A stretch of DNA of 64,000 nt from Limosilactobacillus sp. (GCF_022482365.1 NZ_JAKVPE010000001.1:806001-870000), one strand, 5' to 3'; counted from the first letter of the stretch, positions 16,675 to 25,794 are shown. Notes: generated by a model from the sequence alone, not told the origin. A program made the numbers and translations.

Positions 16675-19020
16675 TTAAGCCCAGTAGAAGTTTGGCCGGT
16701 AGACCATCTGGTAAGGACAGTCATCCTGCTGCCAGTACCACTGGTAGTTGAATTCCTGAACCGCCATGTTCGGGTTACCGTGGCCCCATGGTGCTTGATC
16801 ACCGTAGTAGGCGTTGGTTGAAATACACATTGGGTCGCTGCCACCAGTTGAAACTACCGAAACGTGGCCGGCGCCACCAGCAGAGTGTCCTGGGTTCCCC
16901 CAGATGACGATGTCCCCGTAGCGAACGTCCTGAACGCCACGGCCAGAGCCAGCAACGTAGTAACCGTTGGACAGGAGATAATTGCCAAGGGTCTCAGTCG
17001 AGTAAATCATCGATGGCCGGGAACCACCGGCAGACCAAACGGCCATCGTCATCGAACCGGAACAGTCGGCGGTCCCGTCACGACCGGTCCGTGAGCCGTA
17101 GAGGGAGTAGGTCAGCTTGCCTTCCCGGTCCAGGAACCAGTTAATGACCCGCTGACTGAAGCCGACGAAGCCACCCCAGCTCTGCAGAGTTACCTTGTGG
17201 CCGTCGATCCAGTGCGTCCCGGTGTACATGTAGGCATTGACAGGATCGAAGTAGTACCAGTTGTGACCAATGAAGCCCCAGCCGCGGTCGGCCCAGGCAT
17301 TGTCAGGATCGAAGTAGTACCAGTTGTTGTTGATCTTCTGCCAACCGGTCAGTGCCCAGGCGTTAGTATCGTCAAAGTAGTACCAGTTGCCGGCGGCCGT
17401 CTTGTACCAGCCGGTCCGGGCACTGCCGTTGTCATTGAAGCAGTACCAGCGACCATTAATCTTCTGCCAGCCAGTCTGCATGGCGGCATTGTCACCGAAG
17501 TAGTACCAGCTATTAGCATACTTGTACCAGTAATCGTGGGCAAAGGTGTTAGCCGCCCGGTTGAAGAAGTACCAAGTATTGCCGATCTGGTTGAAGCCGT
17601 CCGCCAGATCAGTGGTGATCATGTCGCCACTTGCCTGGTCAAACGTGTAGGTCTTGCCGTTAAGGATTACCTGACTCTGCCGGCTGCCGTTCGTTTGGTC
17701 AAAGTACTGGAGCAGGCTGGTCGCTGGGTTAAATACCAGGCCCTTCTCCTGCTTGCCGGACGTTGGGTCAAAGGCGTAGTAGTAGTCACCGATCTTCGTG
17801 ATGCCGGTCGCCATCTGGGCCGTCTCCGGATCGAGGTAGTACTCGCTGCCGTTGATCGACTGCCAGCCTAGCGCGGCCGCACCATTGCCCTGGAAGTAGT
17901 ACCAGGAACCGTCGACCTGCTGCCAACCGGTCTGCATGGCACCGTAAGTTCCGTCGTGGTTTTCATTCAGGTAGTAGGTCGTGTCACCGAGCTTTTGCAC
18001 CCCGATCAGCATGGCGCCCGTCTCCGGGTTCAGGTAGTACCAGTGGCCGCCAATGTTCTGCCAGTTGGTCTCCAGCCAGGCGTTGACCGTGTCAAAGTAA
18101 TACCAGGAGTCACCCAGCGTCTGCCAGCCGGTCAGGGCCCAGGCGTTATTATTGTCGAAGTAGTAACGATGGCCGTTGATCGTCGACCAGCCGGTTTGCC
18201 CCTGGCCGTCCTTTAAGAAGTAGTACCAGTGGCCATTGATATAGTGCCAGTCGTTATAAGCTGCACCATCGTCGGGGCCGCCAAAGCCGTACCACTTGCC
18301 GTTGATCTTCTGCCAGCCACTCTTCATCGCACCGTACGTGCCGTCGTGCTGGTCATTTAAGTAGTAGGTCCGGTTGTTAATCGACTGCAGCCCCGCCAGC
18401 ATCTGGCCCTGGTTGGCCGGGTCGAAGTAGTACCACTGCCCGTCCAGCTTGCCCCAGCCGGTGTGGGCGGCACCGTTGCCTTCGAAGTAGTACCAGTGAC
18501 CACCGACGTTTTGCCAGCCGGTCTTCATGGCGCCATAGGTACCGTCGTGTTGCTCATTCAAGTAGTATGTGGCGTTGTTGATCGTCTGCAGGCCGGTCTC
18601 CATGGCACTGCTGTCGTTGTTCATGTAATACCAATTGTTATCGATCTGCTGCCAGCCGGTGGTGTTGGTCCCGTCCTTGAAGTAGTACCAGTCGGAACCC
18701 TCGGTCTGCCAGCCGCTTGGCGTTTGGCCGTCAGCGTTCTTCCAGCTGTTGTCCGACTGGTGCGTGTAACCGTTGATGGTCGTCGGCACCGTCGACGTGG
18801 ACTGCTGATCCTGCTGACTGTTCTGCTGCTGGGTGGCGGCCGTGGTCGTCTGACCGGTAGTCGTAGTCGTCGTGTTCTTGACAACTGCTACCGTGGTCGT
18901 GGCGTCATCCGCATGGGCAGCTTCGGGCGCAGCTACCGTCGTCAGGCCAATCCCCAAGGCCACGAGGCACGCCGTCAGCCACAGTTTCCCTGCTTTATAC
19001 AGCTTAAAATGTGTCTTCAT
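16675..19020 (-). CDS. Repeat protein with Pal-like amidase (Amidase_5) domain
   Basis: 781 residues. Signal FKLYKAGKLW, a Thr/Gln linker, about 21 wall-binding repeats with the extended DGTYGAM type and the non-canonical GKQEKGLVF...NGSRQSQV module also found in the genes at 12223, 53508 and 59785. The C-terminal ~140 residues match bacteriophage peptidoglycan hydrolases of the Amidase_5 family (pneumococcal phage Dp-1 Pal): Cys653 in GTADCSGSMTMAVW and His719 in GAGHVSVVS, followed by a NAYYGDQAPWGHG segment. Pal cuts the MurNAc-L-Ala bond and is targeted by choline-binding repeats, the same pairing seen here. No phage structural genes are nearby, so it acts as a host autolysin or was captured from a phage. 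Confidence 0.85.
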   Translation of the reverse strand: MKTHFKLYKAGKLWLTACLVALGIGLTTVAAPEAAHADDATTTVAVVKNTTTTTTGQTTTAATQQQNSQQDQQSTSTVPTTINGYTHQSDNSWKNADGQTPSGWQTEGSDWYYFKDGTNTTGWQQIDNNWYYMNNDSSAMETGLQTINNATYYLNEQHDGTYGAMKTGWQNVGGHWYYFEGNGAAHTGWGKLDGQWYYFDPANQGQMLAGLQSINNRTYYLNDQHDGTYGAMKSGWQKINGKWYGFGGPDDGAAYNDWHYINGHWYYFLKDGQGQTGWSTINGHRYYFDNNNAWALTGWQTLGDSWYYFDTVNAWLETNWQNIGGHWYYLNPETGAMLIGVQKLGDTTYYLNENHDGTYGAMQTGWQQVDGSWYYFQGNGAAALGWQSINGSEYYLDPETAQMATGITKIGDYYYAFDPTSGKQEKGLVFNPATSLLQYFDQTNGSRQSQVILNGKTYTFDQASGDMITTDLADGFNQIGNTWYFFNRAANTFAHDYWYKYANSWYYFGDNAAMQTGWQKINGRWYCFNDNGSARTGWYKTAAGNWYYFDDTNAWALTGWQKINNNWYYFDPDNAWADRGWGFIGHNWYYFDPVNAYMYTGTHWIDGHKVTLQSWGGFVGFSQRVINWFLDREGKLTYSLYGSRTGRDGTADCSGSMTMAVWSAGGSRPSMIYSTETLGNYLLSNGYYVAGSGRGVQDVRYGDIVIWGNPGHSAGGAGHVSVVSTGGSDPMCISTNAYYGDQAPWGHGNPNMAVQEFNYQWYWQQDDCPYQMVYRPNFYWA

Positions 19021-19215
19021 AAATTACTCGATCCCTTCAAAATTTATAGAATCCAACATTATAATACTAACATTGTTTAGCCGTGAATAAAGGCCTTGTC
19101 AGCGAACGGTCAAACTTTTCAGTTAGCTGAATTTGCACCGCCACGAATCAATGGTTAATAATAGGTAGCTATTTCAGACAATTGGCTAATAATATTCAAT
19201 GATGTATCAACTATC

Positions 19216-19244
19216 TTACATCTATATTGCAAAAATGTTACAAT
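19216..19244 (+). promoter_or_regulatory. Promoter of the two-domain lipoprotein gene, TTACAT-N17-TACAAT
   Basis: TTACAT (19216-19221) and TACAAT (19239-19244) are separated by 17 bases, identical hexamers and spacing to the promoter at 3314. The spacer sequences themselves differ. Confidence 0.6.
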
Positions 19245-19297
19245 ATAAATAGAAGGAGTGGTTAAATTAGATGTTCGATAGAGGGGAGCGCTAAATC

Positions 19298-20128
19298 ATG
19301 ATTAAAGTTACAAAAAAATTATTAAACACCTCGTTAGCTTTACTATTAGCGTTAGGGCTTGGTGGCTGTGCGGCCACTAATCAGGCTTACACCCACAAGA
19401 CTTCCAACGAACCAACAAGCGCAAAGACCGTTAAGCAAAGTACTGCCCAGCATAAGGCAGTGACCAAAGAGAGTAAGCAAGCAACTAAGAAGAGCGCCAA
19501 GGCGGAATCGACGAGCGCAGCCAGCGAGAGCAGCAGCGCAGCTAGTTCGACCAGCGCACCGGTAAGTTCCACGACCGCACCGAGCCAAGGCACGACGGCT
19601 AGTCAGCAGCCAGCCACGACGAATCAGGCAACTCAGGCAGCTACAACGACCACCTACCAGCAGAACAACGCTGACACCACCGCGGCAACTACTAGCCAAG
19701 CCCCGGCAGCTGCAACGACCACGCCAAAGGCAACCAGTAACCAGCAGCAGGGCGAAATCCAGCTTGGCCTTGGTGACGTTGCCGTCTGGACCGACTCCTA
19801 CGGCATCACCCACCATGTCGACAGTGACGGGATGGATCGTCAGACGATCGCCGGCAGCACCCAGGTAAACTACGAAGACTGGTCTGGTTCACTGCCAGCC
19901 GACGCCCAGGTGATTCACAATGGTGACGAACAGCACGAAGAGATTCAGCTCGGCCTCGGTGACGTCGCCGTCTGGACCGACTCCTACGGCATCACCCACC
20001 ACGTCGACAGCGACGGGATGGATCGTCAGACGATTGACGGCAGTTCCGAGATTCACTACGAGGATTGGTACGGATCACTGCCGACCAACGCCCAAGTTAT
20101 CCACAACGAAACGTCAATTGGTAACTAA
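19298..20128 (+). CDS. Lipoprotein with two tandem LGLGDV-HHVDSDGMDR domains
   Basis: 276 residues; GAGGGGAGCG precedes the ATG. The lipobox is LALGLGGC, identical to that of the lipoprotein at 3398. A long Ser/Thr/Ala/Gln stalk reaches residue ~150. Two copies of a ~57-residue domain follow, at about 153-210 and 215-271, each with LGLGDVAVWTDSYGITHHV, DSDGMDRQT, DW(S/Y)GSLP and QVIHN. The copies are almost identical in DNA (19754-19922 and 19940-20108), suggesting recent duplication. The gene shares promoter hexamers with its one-domain paralogue. I do not know the domain. Because the stalk carries the domains through the wall, a role as a surface binding or sensing module is possible but unproven. 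Confidence 0.8.
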   Translation: MIKVTKKLLNTSLALLLALGLGGCAATNQAYTHKTSNEPTSAKTVKQSTAQHKAVTKESKQATKKSAKAESTSAASESSSAASSTSAPVSSTTAPSQGTTASQQPATTNQATQAATTTTYQQNNADTTAATTSQAPAAATTTPKATSNQQQGEIQLGLGDVAVWTDSYGITHHVDSDGMDRQTIAGSTQVNYEDWSGSLPADAQVIHNGDEQHEEIQLGLGDVAVWTDSYGITHHVDSDGMDRQTIDGSSEIHYEDWYGSLPTNAQVIHNETSIGN

Positions 20129-20140
20129 ATGGTTAAGATT

Positions 20141-20170
20141 GGGATCATCCGTCATGGATTGGTCCCTTTT
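20141..20170 (+). terminator. Terminator after the two-domain lipoprotein gene
   Basis: Stem GGGAT(C)ATCC/GGAT(TG)GTCCC with a 5-nt loop and four T residues. Confidence 0.65.
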
Positions 20171-20239
20171 CTATGTTATTTTCCCGCTAGATGAACTAGA
20201 ATGATTCTGTACAGAGGTTCAAAGAAAGGGGCTTTTTTA

Positions 20240-21853
20240 ATGCGCAATCAGCACATCTATTCTCACAAACTTAGAAATACCTTGTTAGTTGCCGGCGCAG
20301 CACTGACACTGGGCTTCACGCTCAACACCACCGCTAACGCCGCAACTACTACCACGCAGGAGCCGGCAACCACCCAGACAACGGCCGTTAAGAGCACCGC
20401 AACGAGCAGTGCCAGTCAAGCAACGTCATCCGCAGCAAGCAGTGCCGCAGCAACGAGCTCGGCCGCTTCCAGCAGCGCGGCAACCAGCACGGCCAACACC
20501 AGTGCCGCTTCTTCATCGGCAGCATCGACGAGCGCCGCAAGCAGTTCAGCCGCCGAGAGTGGCAGCACGAGCAGCGCCACGACGCCAAGCGAAACGCCAT
20601 CCACCACTACCCTGCCGACGGGCAAGCCTGGCTGGCAGCAGGAAAATGACAGCTGGTACTACTTCAATGAAGACGGAACCGCAACTACCGGCTGGAAGAA
20701 GATCAACCAGTGGTACTACTTCGACACGACTAATGGTCAGATGCAGACCGGCCTGAAGGAAATCAACGGCCACTACTACTACCTGAATACCCAGCACGAC
20801 GGCACTTACGGGGCCATGCAGAATGGCTGGCAAAAGATTGATGGCCAGTGGTACGGCTTTGGTGGTGCGAATGACGGTGCGGCTTACACCGGCTGGCACA
20901 AGATCAACAGCCGCTGGTACTACTTCCAAGAAAACGGGAAGGCCCAGACCGGCTGGTTCCAAACTACTGCTCAGAACTGGTACTACTTCGATACCCAAAA
21001 CGCCTGGGCACTGACCGGCTGGCAAAAGATTAACGGCAACTGGTACTACTTCGATGCCCAAAACGCTTGGGCACTCAAGGGCTGGCAGAAGCTCAACAAC
21101 AACTGGTACTACTTCGACACCACCAACACCTGGGCCGACACCGGTTGGCAAAAGATTAACAACCGCTGGTACTACTTCGATACCCAAAACGCCTGGGCAC
21201 TCAAGGGTTGGCAGAAGATTAACGGCAACTGGTACTACTTCGATCCAACCAATGCCTGGGCACTGACCGGTTGGCAGACCATCAACGGCACCCGCTACTA
21301 CTTTGACCCGACGAACGCCTGGGCCGTAACTGGTTGGGAAAAGATCAATGGTTCCTGGTACTACTTCGATGCCAATAACCACGTCGTCACCGGCTGGAAG
21401 ACCATCAACGGTCACCGCTACTGCTTCAACTGGACGACCGGTGAAGCCATGACCGGTTGGCACCAGCTTGGCGGCTACTGGTACTACTTTGACCCAACCA
21501 ATGCTTGGGCACTGACGGGGCTTCAGGAAATTAACGGCAACATCTACTACTTTGACCCTGGCTACGACAGCGCAGCTCAAGGCTGGCGGTGGCTGAACAA
21601 GCAGTGGTACTACTTCGACCCAACCAACGCCTGGGCAAGTCGGGAAACCTCGGCTGAACAGGAAAACGGCTGGCAGAAGATCAACGGCAACTGGTACTAC
21701 TTCAACGCCAAGGGCCAGGCCGTTACCGGTTGGAAGCAGTTCAAGAACGGTGATTGGTACTACTTCAACCCGCAAACTGCCGCAATGGTAACTGGCAGCC
21801 AAAAGATTAACGGCAAGACTTACAACTTCTCTAACAGCGGTAAGCTGCTGTAA
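20240..21853 (+). CDS. Secreted protein made only of a Ser/Ala stalk and wall-binding repeats
   Basis: 537 residues from ATG 20240, preceded by AAAGGGG; the longer ORF from 20201 has no site. The signal peptide starts MRNQHIYSHKLRN and is shared in style with the proteins at 23302 and 56083. Residues ~35-120 are a Ser/Ala/Thr-rich low-complexity stalk. From about residue 125 to the end there are about 19 repeats (GW-K-NG-WYYFDTQNAWALT type), including an extended DGTYGAM repeat and a FGGANDGAAYTGW variant. No catalytic domain is visible. It could be an adhesin, a spacer or a competitor for wall binding sites. The promoter and ribosome-binding site are its own; the upstream terminator separates it from the lipoprotein gene. 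Confidence 0.85.
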   Translation: MRNQHIYSHKLRNTLLVAGAALTLGFTLNTTANAATTTTQEPATTQTTAVKSTATSSASQATSSAASSAAATSSAASSSAATSTANTSAASSSAASTSAASSSAAESGSTSSATTPSETPSTTTLPTGKPGWQQENDSWYYFNEDGTATTGWKKINQWYYFDTTNGQMQTGLKEINGHYYYLNTQHDGTYGAMQNGWQKIDGQWYGFGGANDGAAYTGWHKINSRWYYFQENGKAQTGWFQTTAQNWYYFDTQNAWALTGWQKINGNWYYFDAQNAWALKGWQKLNNNWYYFDTTNTWADTGWQKINNRWYYFDTQNAWALKGWQKINGNWYYFDPTNAWALTGWQTINGTRYYFDPTNAWAVTGWEKINGSWYYFDANNHVVTGWKTINGHRYCFNWTTGEAMTGWHQLGGYWYYFDPTNAWALTGLQEINGNIYYFDPGYDSAAQGWRWLNKQWYYFDPTNAWASRETSAEQENGWQKINGNWYYFNAKGQAVTGWKQFKNGDWYYFNPQTAAMVTGSQKINGKTYNFSNSGKLL

Positions 21854-21872
21854 TGAAATTTAATAAACAATC

Positions 21873-21917
21873 AAGAGCGGACAGTCGCGTACAGATGACG
21901 AATGCCCGCTCTTTTTG
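21873..21917 (+). terminator. Terminator of the repeat-only protein gene
   Basis: Stem AAGAGCGG/CCGCTCTT with a loop of about 24 bases and a T-run. Confidence 0.65.
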
Positions 21918-22014
21918 CTTCTCTATAACTATTAATTATTGGCGGAATGGGTTAGAATTAAGGGTATAATCTAATTTTTGACTAGTAACCAATAAGGAGA
22001 TTATTTTTAATGAC

Positions 22015-23293
22015 CCTAAATTTCAAGAATAAGTTAGCCACTGGACTCAAATAAATAATACTGACCAATTGATTATTGGTTGATGGAGCTGTGATATCTC
22101 TTGGTAGAAGGCCTTACGATAGATATCCATTGACGAATGTCCATTAAACATAGCTCGTGGATAGTGATTCATCCAATCATTAGTCGCTATGATCTGAGCA
22201 CTACTATAGTTATTTATAGCTTCACCTTTGGTAATCTCCTTGCGGAGAAACCGGTTATTGATCTCATTGGATCCACGTTCCCAAGGGGAATACGGATCAG
22301 CATAGAAAACATGATCGTGAACTTGTGTTAACTCACTAAATTCTGAACCGTTGTCAGAGGTTATTGTCTTAAAAATGCGATAGTAAGCATCTGTGCCCAT
22401 TTTCTGGCGCAAATTTATAAAGAACTGATTTACTGCATGCGCAGTTTTACCAGCAATTTTACTCGTGATATTAACTCGTGAAAGGCGATCAGTCATTACT
22501 AGTACAACACTGTCATTACCGTTTTTCTGTCCCTGAACTGTATCCAGTTCCCAATGGCCAATTTCGGACCGTTGGTCCGCAGTTTGAGGTCGTTGAGCAA
22601 TATTAGGCCCTAAGCACCTTTTAGCTTGCGGATGAGTTTGATGATGCTTACGTTTAGGTTTTTCAAAGAGGTCTAAATTGGACGTACGAAGCACACCCTC
22701 ATTAATCCATTGATATAAAGTTACAACCGACTTTGGGATCAGGGTGCCATCATTCATTAAATCTCGAGCCTTATAAATAACCGCTTGTGGGGAGTAATGG
22801 TGGTCGTCAAACTCACCAAGCATTAGCTGATCAGCTAATCGTAAAAATTGCTTTGAAGAATAATATAAGCGACGACGACCAGAATGGCGGTGATGTTCAA
22901 GATATGTGGCCTGACCAGCTTCATAACTATAGATGTAGTAAGAATATTCGTAAATCTTACCATTAGATTTTTGACGACGAAGTTGGCGGACCGTACCACG
23001 GTTGAGCTCGTTATTAATTGTTTGATGATTAACTCCTAATTGGCGACCAATTGCGCGATTGGAAAGTCCTTGCGACTTTAAAGTCGCAATCATCACACGT
23101 TCTTCTTTAGTAAGATGAGCATTCTTTTTATGAGTAGTCAATAAAATAGTAGACATGGTATCATTTAAGTGCGTCATTTGACGGACATCCTTTCATATAG
23201 GTTTGGTTCACTTAATATGATACCTGATGTCACGCCGAATGGCGTTTTTTATTTACCACCAACTGGGTGGCTAACTTCATTCTATAATCTACC
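22015..23293 (-). mobile_element. IS30-family element, copy 1
   Basis: 1,279 bp, apparently the same sequence as the copies at 39849 and 42905. The ends are imperfect inverted repeats (TAAATTTCAAGAATAAGTTA and TAGATTATAGAATGAAGTTA read inward, then GCCAC in both), with CC outside each end on this strand. It is flanked by a 13-bp direct repeat, TATTTTTAATGAC (22002-22014 and 23294-23306), that includes the start codon of the downstream gene. The right end carries an outward-facing small hairpin ACGCC-GAAT-GGCGT with a T-run (23232-23250) and a TATAAT at 23283-23288 pointing at the neighbouring gene. Confidence 0.9.
22047..23177 (-). CDS. IS30-family transposase (copy 1)
   Basis: 376 residues, full length. 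It has the IS30 layout: N-terminal helix-turn-helix (HLTKEERVMIATLKSQGLSN, then RAIGRQLGVNHQTINNELNR) followed by a DDE integrase core, with Asp in GHWELDTVQG, Asp in TITSDNGSEF and Glu in SPWERGSNEINNRFLRK. The translation is identical in all three copies, which implies recent spread and probable activity. It runs opposite to the gene at 23302. Confidence 0.95.
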   Translation of the reverse strand: MTHLNDTMSTILLTTHKKNAHLTKEERVMIATLKSQGLSNRAIGRQLGVNHQTINNELNRGTVRQLRRQKSNGKIYEYSYYIYSYEAGQATYLEHHRHSGRRRLYYSSKQFLRLADQLMLGEFDDHHYSPQAVIYKARDLMNDGTLIPKSVVTLYQWINEGVLRTSNLDLFEKPKRKHHQTHPQAKRCLGPNIAQRPQTADQRSEIGHWELDTVQGQKNGNDSVVLVMTDRLSRVNITSKIAGKTAHAVNQFFINLRQKMGTDAYYRIFKTITSDNGSEFSELTQVHDHVFYADPYSPWERGSNEINNRFLRKEITKGEAINNYSSAQIIATNDWMNHYPRAMFNGHSSMDIYRKAFYQEISQLHQPIINWSVLFI

Positions 23294-23301
23294 TATTTTT
23301 A

Positions 23302-25731
23302 ATGACTAATAAACATATCTATTCGCACAAAATTAAAAATTGTGTCCTCTTAGCCGGCGCCGCCCTCGCCTTTGGCGTCTTCGCTAACACGAATAATCAG
23401 GTCCACGCCGACACGACTGTCCAGGCAACGACCGTCAACCAGACGAGTGCCCAAAGCAGCGCCCTGGCCGGCAGCCTCAATTCGGCCGCAGCCAGCACGG
23501 TTGAAGTAAAGGCCGCTACCAGCATCGCCCCGGTCGAGGCAATCAAGAGCGCCCAGACACCGACTGCCGCCTCCGCCGCGGCCAGCGAGGCAATTAACAG
23601 CCAGACGGCCGCAATCAATTCCGAATACCAGAAGAAGATCAGTGACCAGAAGTCTGCCAACGCCGCTGCCGAAAAGAAGCTTGCTTCAGATAACTCCGCG
23701 GCTTACAACTCGGCTTCAACGGCAATCGCCAATCACGATTACAGCTCCCTACCGACGATCTCCTCTGCCGTATCCAGCGCCGCTACCAAGCGTGACGACG
23801 CAATCAAGGCGGCCAGCGAGGCAAAGACCAAGGCCGACTCAGAGGCGAACAGCAGCTACAATACGGTTGCCAGTGCCGCAAACAAGGCAGCAGATGATCT
23901 GAAGAGTGCTCAAGCAAACGAAAAGAGCGCCCAAAGCACGGCTGCTGCGGACAGTACTGCTGCTAGCAGCGCAAAGTCTGCCGCTGCCAAGGCGGCAGAT
24001 GACCTGAAGAAGGCCAGTGAAGCAGCCAGCACTGCTTCCGCTGCCGTTGTGACAAACAGCACTGCCTTGGCCACTGCCAACACGGCTGCTAGTGACGCTA
24101 AAGAGGGTTATGCCAGCGCTTCAACCGCAGTTACTGAAGCACAGGCGGCATACGATGCAGCCAGTGCTGCCGCTAAGAATTTGGCCAGCGACGCAACTCC
24201 TGAGGCTCAAGCTTCTGCTTCTAATGCTGTAACCGAGACTGCAAAAAAGCTGTCTACGGCTAAGGCAAATGCTTCCTCAGCTAAATCTGCAGTTGACCAA
24301 ACCGAAGCGGCGCTTACAGAAGCACAAACCAACTCAGATAACGCGGAAGCCGCATTTCAAAAGGCACAAAAAGATCTTAAGAACGCTACCGCTGACAATA
24401 AAAAGGCACAAGACGCTGTCGCTCCAGCCAACAAACAAGCACAGAAGTCCCAAGATGCCTTAGAGAAGGCGCAGGAGGCTACCAAGAAGGCCCAGGCGGC
24501 CAACGATCAGGCGGTCAAGGACCAGCAGGCCGCCAAGAAAAAGCTTGACAAGGCCCTGGCTGATAACGAAAAGGCCTATAACGATAAGGAGCAAGAGGCT
24601 CGCAACCAGTACGATATCGACCTCATCGGTACCAATCCAGGTGCTTACCTCACCGAACTGCAGAAGGAACAGCAAGAAGCCTACAACAAGCTGGTTGCCG
24701 ACGACAATAAGAAGGTATCTGACCTGCAGACTGAACAGACCAACGCCATCAAGACGATGACGGAAGCCATCAACCAGCAGCGGGACGACCGGATCAAGGA
24801 ACTCGGCGTTCACCCTGACCTGCCAACTGGCACCAAGAACACCTGGAAGCAGGATGGCGACAACTGGTACTACTTCGGTGATAATGGCGTTGCCGTAACC
24901 GGCTGGAACAAAATTGGCAACCAATGGTTCTACTTTGCTTCATACACTGGTGCTATGGAGTCCGGCTTCCAAACCATCGATAACAAGACATACTATCTGA
25001 ACCCGAACCACGATGGTTCATTCGGTGCCATGAAGACTGGTTGGCAAAAGATCGACGGTAATTGGTACGGCTTCGGTGGAGACGGTGCCGCGTATACCGA
25101 CTGGCACTTCATCAATGGTCGTTGGTACTACTTCCAGAAGGATGGCAAAGCGCAAACCGGCTGGTTCAAGTCACAGGCAGGCAACTGGTACTATTTCGAC
25201 ACCACCAATGCCTGGGCACTGACCGGTTGGCAACATATCAACAACAACTGGTACTACTTCGACCCAACTAATGCTTGGGCACTCAAGGGCTGGTTCAAGA
25301 CGGCCGCCGGCAACTGGTACTACTTTGACCCAGATAACGCCTGGGCACTCAAGGGCTGGCAGCAGATCAACGGTCGCTGGTACTACTTTGACTGGAACAA
25401 TTGCTGGGCAATCACCGGCTGGCAATACATTAACCACCACTGGTACCACTTTGACCCAGCAAATGCCTGGGCCGACACCGGTTGGCACATGTTCAACGGT
25501 CGCTGGTACTACTTCGACCCACAAAACGCTTGGGCCGATACCGGTTGGCTGCAGGTCAATGGCCACTGGTACTACTTCGACCTGAACAACGCCTGGGCAA
25601 TCACCGGCTGGCAATACACCTCCAACGGTGGTTGGTACTACTTCGACCCGACGAACGCCTGGGCCGTAACCGGCTGGCACAAGATCAACGGTAAATGGTA
25701 CCAATTCGACGGTAACGGTCGGATGATCTAA
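23302..25731 (+). CDS. PspA-like protein: long coiled coil plus wall-binding repeats
   Basis: 809 residues. The signal peptide starts MTNKHIYSHKIKN and ends near VHADT. Residues about 100-500 are Ala/Lys/Glu/Asp/Gln-rich with heptad-like spacing (KAADDLKSAQANEKSAQST, QDALEKAQEATKKAQAAND), predicted as a long alpha-helical coiled coil. From ~510 onward there are about 14 wall-binding repeats. This coiled coil plus choline-binding-repeat plan is that of pneumococcal PspA/PspC, although no sequence relationship is claimed. The start ATG lies inside a 13-bp duplication made by IS copy 1, so the native AAGGAG site (21994-21999) is now 1.3 kb away. The ORF is intact, but translation in the new context may be poor. 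Confidence 0.85.
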   Translation: MTNKHIYSHKIKNCVLLAGAALAFGVFANTNNQVHADTTVQATTVNQTSAQSSALAGSLNSAAASTVEVKAATSIAPVEAIKSAQTPTAASAAASEAINSQTAAINSEYQKKISDQKSANAAAEKKLASDNSAAYNSASTAIANHDYSSLPTISSAVSSAATKRDDAIKAASEAKTKADSEANSSYNTVASAANKAADDLKSAQANEKSAQSTAAADSTAASSAKSAAAKAADDLKKASEAASTASAAVVTNSTALATANTAASDAKEGYASASTAVTEAQAAYDAASAAAKNLASDATPEAQASASNAVTETAKKLSTAKANASSAKSAVDQTEAALTEAQTNSDNAEAAFQKAQKDLKNATADNKKAQDAVAPANKQAQKSQDALEKAQEATKKAQAANDQAVKDQQAAKKKLDKALADNEKAYNDKEQEARNQYDIDLIGTNPGAYLTELQKEQQEAYNKLVADDNKKVSDLQTEQTNAIKTMTEAINQQRDDRIKELGVHPDLPTGTKNTWKQDGDNWYYFGDNGVAVTGWNKIGNQWFYFASYTGAMESGFQTIDNKTYYLNPNHDGSFGAMKTGWQKIDGNWYGFGGDGAAYTDWHFINGRWYYFQKDGKAQTGWFKSQAGNWYYFDTTNAWALTGWQHINNNWYYFDPTNAWALKGWFKTAAGNWYYFDPDNAWALKGWQQINGRWYYFDWNNCWAITGWQYINHHWYHFDPANAWADTGWHMFNGRWYYFDPQNAWADTGWLQVNGHWYYFDLNNAWAITGWQYTSNGGWYYFDPTNAWAVTGWHKINGKWYQFDGNGRMI

Positions 25732-25744
25732 CCATAATTTTCTA

Positions 25745-25794
25745 AACAAAAGAAGCAGGATTTCGCAATTGAAATCCTGCTTCTTTGTTGTTTT
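25745..25794. terminator. Bidirectional terminator between convergent genes
   Basis: A long near-perfect stem AACAAAAGAAGCAGGATTTC / GAAATCCTGCTTCTTTGTT with a 6-nt loop serves the coiled-coil gene and prfC. Confidence 0.9.

Noticed and set aside
16675-19020. Prophage, because of the Pal-like amidase and the GH25 lysozyme.
   Set aside because: No holin, tail, capsid, integrase or phage regulators are present, and both proteins have secretion signals.
20546-21802. Long antisense ORFs opposite repeat genes and prfC (for example 20546-21802, 25973-27364, 36181-37569, 31532-33037).
   Set aside because: They mirror real genes in another frame; GC-rich third positions and repeated codons keep stops out. 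Their translations are low-complexity Val/Pro/Gly-rich with no domains.
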